A DNA stretch of 64,000 bases from Verrucomicrobiota bacterium. Its GTDB lineage: Bacteria; Verrucomicrobiota; Verrucomicrobiia; Opitutales; Opitutaceae. Below, in pieces: positions 57,855-64,000 of this stretch. Below the pieces are notes generated by a model. That model was given only the letters and a program-made list of their open reading frames with translations, did no database searches and was not told where the DNA came from. The stretch covers positions 1-64,000 of the forward strand of contig JAPLTN010000004.1 in NCBI GenBank assembly GCA_026398135.1, read 5' to 3'. Each line of letters begins with the position of its first letter. Within the stretch, counting starts at the first letter, position 1. Both the position numbers and the translations under genes were made by a program.

Positions 57855-57870
57855 AGCACAGCTTGTGCCA
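57855..57870 (-). promoter_or_regulatory. Sigma-54 promoter of amtB copy 2
   Basis: Minus strand: TGGCAC-AAGCT-GTGCT, followed by TTT. This matches TGGCAC-N5-TTGCW at all but one position with exact -24/-12 spacing. The predicted start, near 57844, leaves a leader of about 60 bases before the amtB2 ATG. Sigma-54 control is typical for amtB-glnK in many bacteria. Confidence 0.7.
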
Positions 57871-57948
57871 AGATGTCAGTTTGGGCTGAATTTTTTTCAT
57901 AGCCGAGGGGTATTAGAACCCCGCTCTGGCTGTATATGAGTGCCATAA

Positions 57949-59748
57949 TTAAATCGCGGCGACTTCCGGTGCCACCACCGAAATATGCAACTCCTTGAGC
58001 TGTTTAGCTGTTACCGGTGTGGGAGACTGCGCCATAAGATCCTGCCCCTTTTGCGTCTTGGGGAAAGCAATCACGTCGCGAATACTCGTCGTGCCACAAA
58101 GTAAGGCGCACATGCGGTCGAGTCCGAAAGCGATGCCTCCGTGCGGGGGCGCGCCATAGGAAAACGCCTTCAATAAGTAGCCGAAACGGCTCTCCACCAC
58201 ATCGGCAGGGATTTTGAGCACGTCTTTGAATACTTTTTCCTGAATCGCCGGCTGGTGGATACGAATCGAACCGCCGCCAAGCTCCATCCCGTTGAGCACG
58301 AGGTCATAATGTTGACCACGAACTTTTTCCGGAGCGGTTTCGAGCAAATGTGCATCTTCCGGCACCGGCGAGGTGAAGGGGTGATGCGTAGCGAGAAACC
58401 GTTTCTGTTCCTCGTCGTAGGTCATTAACGGGAAATCGACCACCCACAGGAAACGCCAGTCATCCGCCCGAATGGCGAGCTTGCCCCGTTTCACCAGCAG
58501 TTGAGCGGCTTCCAAACGCACGCGTCCCAGAATGGCGCAGGCCTTTTCCCAAGGGGCGGCAGCGAAAAACACCATGTCGCCATCCGCGATGCCAAGCTGC
58601 GCGGTGAGCGCGGCTTTTTCGGCCTCGGAGAAAAACTTCACGATAGGCGATTTCCACTCGCCGCCTTCGCATTTGATGAAAGCCAGTCCCTTTGCGCCGA
58701 GCGACTTGGCGATGTCCTCAAGGTTCTTGAGTTCGCCTTGGGTCAGATCCGCCAGCCCCTTGGCGTTGAAGGCTTTGATCACGCCGCCACCTGCCACCGT
58801 AGCCTGAAACACCTTAAACGCAGATGCCTTGAACGTCTCCGAGAGGTCCGTGAGCTCCATCCCGAAACGCAGATCGGGCTTATCAACCCCGAAACGATTC
58901 ATCGCATCCACGAACGGCATGCGCAGGAAAGGCGTGGGCAGGTCGGTGCCGAGCACCTCTTGCCAGACCTTTTTCACCATGCCTTCAAAGATCCGGTAAA
59001 CATCTTCGCGGTCGATAAACGACGCTTCGACGTCCACTTGGGTGAACTCCATCTGACGATCCGAGCGTAGATCTTCGTCGCGAAAACAACGCGCGATCTG
59101 AAAATACCGCTCCACCCCGGCCACCATTAAAATCTGCTTAAACTGCTGGGGTGACTGAGATAACGCATAAAATTGCCCCGCGTGGATGCGTGACGGCACC
59201 AAGTATTCGCGGGCACCTTCAGGCGTGGATTTGAACAGCGCGGGCGTCTCGACCTCGATAAACTCCTGCGAGTCGAAGTAGTCGCGGATCGCCTTGGTGA
59301 CCTTGTGGCGCACCTGAAGGTTATGACGCATCTTGGGACGACGCAGATCCAAATAACGATAGGTCAGGCGCAGGTCTTCGTTAACCTTGTCGCCACCGGC
59401 ATCGGTGAGGGGAAACGGCGGAGTGTCGGAAATGTTATGAATCACCAACGCGGTGGCCGAAACCTCGATCGCGCCCGTGGGCAGGGCGGCATTCACCGTG
59501 CCCTCGGGACGGGCTACCACTTGACCGGTGACGGCGATCACGGATTCGGGCTTCACCGTGGCCGCCTCGGCGGCGAGCGCGGCATGATCCTGCGGATCAA
59601 ACTTCACCTGGGTAATGCCCTTACGGTCGCGCAAATCGATGAAGAGAATGCCGCCGTGGTCGCGAATGGAATCCACCCAGCCCACAAGGGAAACGGTGGA
59701 GCCGAGATCGGCGGCGGTAAGCTGGGCGCAGTGGTGCGTGTTCGTCAT
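57949..59748 (-). CDS. aspS: Aspartate--tRNA ligase
   Basis: Charges tRNA-Asp (and possibly tRNA-Asn). 599 residues, the bacterial length with the GAD insertion. N-terminal OB anticodon-binding domain (VSLVGWVDSIRDHGGILFID). Motif 2 FRDEDLRSDRQMEFTQVDVE has Met where most bacterial enzymes have Pro. Motif 3 GGIAFGLDRMCALLCGTTSI is intact. VETPALFKSTPEGAREYLVP is typical. A weak GC hairpin at 57901-57931 follows its stop. Confidence 0.96.
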   Translation of the reverse strand: MTNTHHCAQLTAADLGSTVSLVGWVDSIRDHGGILFIDLRDRKGITQVKFDPQDHAALAAEAATVKPESVIAVTGQVVARPEGTVNAALPTGAIEVSATALVIHNISDTPPFPLTDAGGDKVNEDLRLTYRYLDLRRPKMRHNLQVRHKVTKAIRDYFDSQEFIEVETPALFKSTPEGAREYLVPSRIHAGQFYALSQSPQQFKQILMVAGVERYFQIARCFRDEDLRSDRQMEFTQVDVEASFIDREDVYRIFEGMVKKVWQEVLGTDLPTPFLRMPFVDAMNRFGVDKPDLRFGMELTDLSETFKASAFKVFQATVAGGGVIKAFNAKGLADLTQGELKNLEDIAKSLGAKGLAFIKCEGGEWKSPIVKFFSEAEKAALTAQLGIADGDMVFFAAAPWEKACAILGRVRLEAAQLLVKRGKLAIRADDWRFLWVVDFPLMTYDEEQKRFLATHHPFTSPVPEDAHLLETAPEKVRGQHYDLVLNGMELGGGSIRIHQPAIQEKVFKDVLKIPADVVESRFGYLLKAFSYGAPPHGGIAFGLDRMCALLCGTTSIRDVIAFPKTQKGQDLMAQSPTPVTAKQLKELHISVVAPEVAAI

Positions 59749-59847
59749 GTCGGAAATAGGGTAACGTTAAACGTAAACGCGCAGCAAAGCCGCGCCACAA
59801 AGGCGGCGGCAACGAGATTTTAAACGCCCTGCCCCCGCCCGAAGCGT

Positions 59848-61290
59848 TTATTTGTGATCCCAAGGGAAACTCGCCACCACGCGAGGCGCTTTCCAAACCT
59901 CGACCACCTCGAACATTTTCCCGGGGTTCAAAATCCCCTTGGGGTCGAGCGCGTGCTTCACCGCCTGCATCGCGCCGATCTGGGCGGCGTTGTGCTGAAG
60001 GCGCAAAAACGGCGTTTTCGCCAACCCGATACCGTGCTCGCCCGAAATCGCTCCGCCCAGCGCAACGACCTTTTTCATCAATGCCAGCACCGCCTTTTCC
60101 GCCGCGCGACACTCCTTGGCCACCGCCTTGTGATACATGATGTTCACGTGCAGATTCCCATCCGCCAAATGCCCGAAGGTCGGAATCGCCAAGCCCGATT
60201 TTGCCCGCAGTTGCTCGAGCCACACCGCGAAATCCTCATAAGCGCCCAGCGGCACCGTGATGTCTTCGTTCAGCTTGGCATCGCCCATCTGAAACATCGC
60301 GCCGGAGCACTTGCGCCGCACCGCCCAAAGCGTTTCCGCCTCGGCCCGCGTCTGCGCCTCGCGATGCCCGGCCGCGTTGGCCTCGGCCCAGGCCAGCACC
60401 GCTTTTTTTGCGTCCGCCAGCTCCGCCTCAGACCCCGCCAGCTCGATCAAAATCACCGGACGCCCCGGCTGCCCGGGGAAAATCGTCGTCTTCATCGCCT
60501 GCTCGGCGCACTGGACCGAGTAGCGATCGAGAAACTCGCAGATCGCCGGCTGCACTCGCGCCGCGAACAAAGCCCGCGCCGCCCGAAACGCCGACACTTC
60601 ATCGGCAAAACTCGTCAACAAGGTCCACCGCGCCGCCGGTTGCGGAATCAAGCGCAACACCGCGTCCGTGATCACCCCGAGCATGCCTTCGCTCCCGATC
60701 CACAAATCGCGCAGGTTAAATCCCGCCGCAAATTTCCGCGTCGCCGTGCCCCACTCCACAAACTCTCCCGTCGGCAAATAGCCCTTCAACGCCACCACGA
60801 AATCACGCGTCACACCATACTTGCCGCCGTGCATGCCGCCCGCGTTACAGGCGATGTTGCCGCCAATCGTGCAATACTGCTTGGAGGACGGGTCAGGTGG
60901 ATAAAACCACCCCTGCCCCGCCGCCGCGTCCTGGATCGCACCGACATTCGCCCCCGCCTGCACATGGGCGAGCCCAGCCTCGGGATCGATACGTATCGTG
61001 TCCAAACCCATCAAATCCAGCACCCAGCCGCCCTGAATCGGCACCGCCGAACCCATCAAAGTCGTGCCGCGCCCACGGGGCGTCACCGGCACGCCAATCT
61101 TGTTGGCCATTTTTAAAAGCACCCCGATTTGCTCCCGCTTGGTCGGGCGAATCACCGCCGCCGGCCGCACCGCGATCCGGCTTGAATCAAAAGACGCCGC
61201 CTCCAACGAAGCGTCATCGGTCAAAACGACGCGGGCGCCGAGTTTTCGACGCATAGCTAAGGTGGCGGAGGCGAGTTGCTTCTTGGTCAT
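59848..61290 (-). CDS. FAD-linked oxidase, glycolate/D-lactate oxidase subunit GlcD-like
   Basis: A flavoprotein oxidising 2-hydroxy acids. 480 residues from MTKKQLASATLAMRRKLGAR at 61290. PCMH-type FAD domain (about 40-215): VTPRGRGTTLMGSAVPIQGG, IGGNIACNAGGMHGGKYGVT and GSEGMLGVITDAVLRLIP. The C-terminal cap (about 230-470) includes TFGHLADGNLHVNIMYH and SGEHGIGLAKTPFL with His residues of the active site, as in GlcD/D-LDH. No GlcE or GlcF subunit is adjacent. Divergent from the 2-hydroxyacid dehydrogenase. Confidence 0.9.
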   Translation of the reverse strand: MTKKQLASATLAMRRKLGARVVLTDDASLEAASFDSSRIAVRPAAVIRPTKREQIGVLLKMANKIGVPVTPRGRGTTLMGSAVPIQGGWVLDLMGLDTIRIDPEAGLAHVQAGANVGAIQDAAAGQGWFYPPDPSSKQYCTIGGNIACNAGGMHGGKYGVTRDFVVALKGYLPTGEFVEWGTATRKFAAGFNLRDLWIGSEGMLGVITDAVLRLIPQPAARWTLLTSFADEVSAFRAARALFAARVQPAICEFLDRYSVQCAEQAMKTTIFPGQPGRPVILIELAGSEAELADAKKAVLAWAEANAAGHREAQTRAEAETLWAVRRKCSGAMFQMGDAKLNEDITVPLGAYEDFAVWLEQLRAKSGLAIPTFGHLADGNLHVNIMYHKAVAKECRAAEKAVLALMKKVVALGGAISGEHGIGLAKTPFLRLQHNAAQIGAMQAVKHALDPKGILNPGKMFEVVEVWKAPRVVASFPWDHK

Positions 61291-61457
61291 GTCAGGAAAG
61301 ATAAAGGTCTCTCCCGCATCTCTCATGCCGCGGCAACGCCCAACACGCCTGCAAACCTTCTCACAAGCTGGTTACTCGTATTCTGCGCTGCTCACCGCCA
61401 ATTTTGCGCTCGCCCCCGCAATCCCCCCTTCGCCCCCCACCGATCGCTTTTCTCCAC

Positions 61458-62408
61458 ATGACCCGCGTTCTCCTCACCACCACCTCCTTCCAAGACACGC
61501 CCGGCATCCACCACGAGATGCTCGCCGCCGCAAACTTTGAAATCGTCCGCGAACGCGGCCCGCTGCCCGAGTCCCGCATGCTGGAGCTCGCCGGCCAGTT
61601 CGACGCCTACCTCTGCGGCGACGACGCCATGACCCGAGCCGTCATGCAGAAATCCCTCCCGCGCCTCAAAGTCATTTCCAAATACGGTATCGGCCTGGAC
61701 AAAATCGACCTCGCCGCCGCCAAAGACCTCGCCCTGCCCGTGCTTTTCACACCCGGGGTCAACCACACCACCGTCGCCGAGCACACCTTCGCCCTCCTGC
61801 TCGCCACCGTGCGCAACCTCGTCGTCGAGGCCAACCACGTCGCCGCCGGTCGCTGGACCCGCATCACCGGCAACGAAGTCTGCGGCAAGACCCTCGTTCT
61901 CGTCGGCCTGGGCCGCATCGCCAAGGAAGTCGCCATTCGCGCCCGTGCTTTCGGCCTGCGCGTCGTCGTATTTGCCAACTACTGGGAAGAGGACTTCGCC
62001 CGCTGGTACGGCCTCGAACGCGCCGAGACCCTTGATGAGGCCCTGCGCCAGGCCGACTTCGTCTCCCTGCACACCAAACTCACCGCCGAGACCAAGGGCC
62101 TGCTCGACGCCCGCCGCCTCGCCCTGCTTCCCAAGGGCGCGGTTATCGTGAACACCGGCCGCGGCGAACTGCTCGACCTCGCCGCCCTCGTCGCCGCGCT
62201 CAAAGCCGGCCACATCCGCTACGCCGCAGACGTGCTCGACCAGGAGCCGCCGCCGCCAGACCACCCCTTGCTCGGCCTCCCCGGCGTCATCCTCACCCCC
62301 CACATCGGCAGCCGCACCCACGAAAGCGTACAACGCCAGGCCTCCTGCGCGGTCGAAAACCTTACCCGCTTCCTCGGCGGCCAACCTCCCATCGCCCGCG
62401 CCGTCTGA
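61458..62408 (+). CDS. D-2-hydroxyacid dehydrogenase (phosphoglycerate dehydrogenase-like)
   Basis: An NAD-dependent dehydrogenase of 316 residues from ATG 61458. Rossmann motif TLVLVGLGRIAKEVAIRARA (about 141). Catalytic Arg in NTGRGELLDLAALVAAL (about 233), Glu in YAADVLDQEPPPPDHPLL and His in VILTPHIGSRTHESV (about 280). Closest to the SerA-like/GhrB-type group without the C-terminal ACT domain, so not a typical SerA. The substrate is unknown. It precedes an LDH2-type dehydrogenase by 50 bases. Confidence 0.88.
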   Translation: MTRVLLTTTSFQDTPGIHHEMLAAANFEIVRERGPLPESRMLELAGQFDAYLCGDDAMTRAVMQKSLPRLKVISKYGIGLDKIDLAAAKDLALPVLFTPGVNHTTVAEHTFALLLATVRNLVVEANHVAAGRWTRITGNEVCGKTLVLVGLGRIAKEVAIRARAFGLRVVVFANYWEEDFARWYGLERAETLDEALRQADFVSLHTKLTAETKGLLDARRLALLPKGAVIVNTGRGELLDLAALVAALKAGHIRYAADVLDQEPPPPDHPLLGLPGVILTPHIGSRTHESVQRQASCAVENLTRFLGGQPPIARAV

Positions 62409-62458
62409 TTTTCCACTACTCGCTACCCACTACTCACCACTCGCTACTTCTTACTGCC

Positions 62459-63559
62459 ATGCCCGACACCTACCTCATCGTCCCCGAATCCGCCCATAAT
62501 TCCCTCGTCGCCGCCGCGTATCAACATCGCGGTTACCACGCCGACGAATCCGCCGAGGGCGCCCGCTTCTGCGCCGAGGCCTCCCGCCACGGCATCCGCA
62601 CCCACAACGGCCTCAAGGCCCTCCATCTCGACCACCTCTTCGGCTCCGGATCCAAAGGCTGCGTGCCCGGCGCGCAGATCGAGGAACGCCCCTCCCGTTT
62701 CCCCTCCGCCAAAATCTGGAACGCCAACAAAAAACTCGGCCAGGCCACCGCCTACCGCGCCATCGACGAAGCCATCCGCCTGGCCGACATCTACGGCGTC
62801 GGCACCGTCTCGGTGGACAACGCCTTCCACTATCTCTGGGGCGGTGGCTACGTGATGGAGGCCGCCCGTCGCGGCTACATCGCCTACACCAACTGCACCG
62901 CCGCGCTCGCCGAGGTAGTACCCTTCGGCGGCAAATTCCCCACCCTCGGCACCAACCCCCACTCCTGGGGTTTCCCCACCACCGAGGCCGTCGGCTTCCC
63001 GCTCGTGATCGACTGGGCCACTTCCGTCGTCGCCATGGGCCGCGTGCAACAACTCAAACGCGAAGGCAAACAACTGCCCCCGCTCGCCGCCGTGGATAAA
63101 GACGGCAAACCCACCACCAACCCCGACGACGTCACCGCCCTCCTTCCCTTCGGCGCGCACAAGGGCTACGGTCTCTCCCTGCTCAACGAGGTCGTCGGCG
63201 CCTTCATCGGCGGATCCCTGCCCACCATCCGCAACCGCTGGGACCAGGTTCCCGCCGGCGATAAGGGCACCTGCTGCTTCTTTTTCCAAGTCATCCACCC
63301 CGAGGCGCTCAGCGGCGGTCTCTTCGCCCAAGGCCGCAACCAGCAGTCCAACGTCAAGGCCGTGCTCGCCGACGTCCTCGGCCACGGCAACGACGGCGCC
63401 ATCATCCCCGGCCAGATCGAGGCCACCTTCGCCAAACACACCGCCGCCGCCGGCGGCCTGCTCTTCACCAAGGCCGAAGTGGACGCCTTCAACGAGGTCG
63501 CCCGCGAATGCGGCCAGCCAGAGTGGAACATCGCTTCGCTCAAAACCGTCACGGTCTGA
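62459..63559 (+). CDS. Malate/L-lactate dehydrogenase family (LDH2) oxidoreductase
   Basis: A 366-residue NAD(P)-dependent oxidoreductase of the LDH2/MDH2 family. Blocks: YHADESAEGARFCAEASRHG, IADIYGVGTV-type (RLADIYGVGTVSVDNAFHY), GTNPHSWGFPTTEA (about 162) and LPFGAHKGYGLSLLNEVVGA (about 226). The family includes malate, ureidoglycolate and (R)-sulfolactate dehydrogenases. Pairing with a D-2-hydroxyacid dehydrogenase suggests handling of both stereoisomers of a 2-hydroxy acid. The substrate cannot be named. Confidence 0.88.
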   Translation: MPDTYLIVPESAHNSLVAAAYQHRGYHADESAEGARFCAEASRHGIRTHNGLKALHLDHLFGSGSKGCVPGAQIEERPSRFPSAKIWNANKKLGQATAYRAIDEAIRLADIYGVGTVSVDNAFHYLWGGGYVMEAARRGYIAYTNCTAALAEVVPFGGKFPTLGTNPHSWGFPTTEAVGFPLVIDWATSVVAMGRVQQLKREGKQLPPLAAVDKDGKPTTNPDDVTALLPFGAHKGYGLSLLNEVVGAFIGGSLPTIRNRWDQVPAGDKGTCCFFFQVIHPEALSGGLFAQGRNQQSNVKAVLADVLGHGNDGAIIPGQIEATFAKHTAAAGGLLFTKAEVDAFNEVARECGQPEWNIASLKTVTV

Positions 63560-63593
63560 GGAAAAGCCCCAAGTCCAACTCTCAGCTCTTCAC

Positions 63594-63628
63594 GCCGGTC
63601 CCCGCCCTCCACGCCACCGGGGACCGGC
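63594..63628 (+). terminator. Perfect hairpin after the LDH2-type gene
   Basis: GCCGGTCCCCG (63594-63604) pairs perfectly with CGGGGACCGGC (63618-63628) around a 13-base loop. No T-run follows, so it may need Rho or act as a pause site. The stem resembles, but does not match, the GGCCGTCCCCGGCC repeat family. Confidence 0.5.
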
Positions 63629-63700
63629 CAAACCCTGACTCGCGTCCGGCTTGTTAAGTTCGCTTGGCCCGGCCTTGCTACCCGCAACTCCGTCGGCCCC

Positions 63701-64000
63701 GTGCGCACCGCTCCCTTAGCTCCAACTTCGCCCCAACCCTACGTCGGTCGGCTCGCCCCCTCGCCGACCGGATTGCTCCATCTCGGACACGCCCGCACCT
63801 TCGCCCTCGCCGCCGCCCGGGCCAACGCTGCCGGTGGCAAGCTGCTCCTGCGCATCGATGACCTGGACCGCGCCCGCTGCCGCCCCGAATTCACCGCCGC
63901 CGCGCTCGAAGACCTGGCCTGGCTCGGGCTCGACTGGGAAAAGCCCGTCATCACCCAATCCGAACGCCTCCCCCTCTACCGCAACGCCCTCGCCCGTCTG
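63701..64000 (+). CDS. gluQ: Glutamyl-Q tRNA(Asp) synthetase, 5' part
   Basis: Attaches glutamate to queuosine in tRNA-Asp. A GTG at 63701 opens a frame running off the right edge (100 codons visible). YVGRLAPSPTGLLHLGHART (about 14-33) holds the HIGH-like motif, and LLRIDDLDRARC follows. ALEDLAWLGLDWEK is typical. GluQ lacks the anticodon-binding half of GltX; that cannot be checked here, so GltX remains an alternative, though LRIDDLDRARC favours GluQ. Confidence 0.8.
   Translation, partial: MRTAPLAPTSPQPYVGRLAPSPTGLLHLGHARTFALAAARANAAGGKLLLRIDDLDRARCRPEFTAAALEDLAWLGLDWEKPVITQSERLPLYRNALARL

Noticed and set aside
57901-57931. GC hairpin after aspS as a terminator
   Set aside because: The stem is interrupted and the minus-strand tail is A-rich rather than T-rich; not supported as an intrinsic terminator.

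Overview
The window is about 64 kb of GC-rich chromosomal DNA (low-to-mid 60s percent G+C by eye, with short AT-rich patches). The gene set points to a Gram-negative verrucomicrobium, most likely in or near the Opitutaceae. Reasons: periplasmic glucan genes opgG/opgH, a LptF/LptG-family permease, a TIGR03790-type secreted protein, a DUF1800/DUF1501 pair, weak Shine-Dalgarno sites and frequent GTG starts. This placement is inference; no rRNA or tRNA gene was found to confirm it. Nearly everything is ordinary chromosomal core. No insertion sequence, prophage, CRISPR array or attachment site was seen.

Layout. 1-460: a gene start running off the left edge, then a structured low-GC gap. 460-7014 (minus): 4.5S SRP RNA, dnaX with a 10-A slippery tract that joins it in the -1 frame to a tau-like tail, then opgG, an unknown membrane-anchored protein and opgH. 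7046-8483 (minus): ECF sigma factor, membrane partner and Spy/CpxP-like periplasmic protein, overlapping by ATGA. 8.6-12.6 kb: leuA, a LptG-like permease and rlmN. 12.8-17.3 kb (minus): secreted TIGR03790 protein and an envelope/stress cluster (YqjK-like, YqjE-like, DUF883, DUF3185, Dps, beta-barrel, DUF3309). 17.4-28.4 kb: prfA, a HAD phosphatase, a methyltransferase, two PilT/PilU ATPases, mfd and an unknown secreted protein. 28.5-32.6 kb: SurA-like foldase, succinyl-CoA:acetate CoA-transferase, a small membrane protein, a YmdB-type phosphoesterase. 32.7-36.4 kb: fabG-acpP-fabF and a flavodoxin-less CysJ-type reductase. 36.5-41.7 kb: pseudouridine synthase, folD, a broken hybrid sensor kinase, proC, a STAS protein. 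41.7-51 kb: acnA, a peroxiredoxin, tig-clpP-clpX, tsaB-alr. 51-53.8 kb: DUF1800/DUF1501. 53.9-57.8 kb: two tandem amtB-glnK pairs, at least one behind a strong sigma-54-type promoter. 58-64 kb: aspS, a GlcD-like flavoprotein, two 2-hydroxyacid dehydrogenases and the start of gluQ.

How genes work together. OpgH and OpgG make periplasmic glucans. FabG, AcpP and FabF act in fatty-acid elongation. Trigger factor, ClpP and ClpX handle folding and degradation. AmtB/GlnK couple ammonium uptake to nitrogen status. The PilT/PilU pair powers pilus retraction. The sigma/partner/Spy module looks like an envelope or metal stress switch.

Most worth a second look: the dnaX reading-frame junction and its partly lost zinc-site cysteines; the duplicated amtB-glnK pairs with sigma-54-like promoters; the unknown protein between opgG and opgH; the palindromic GGCCGTCCCCGGCC repeat family; the structured gap at 150-300; and the sensor-kinase gene that appears to have lost an internal segment.
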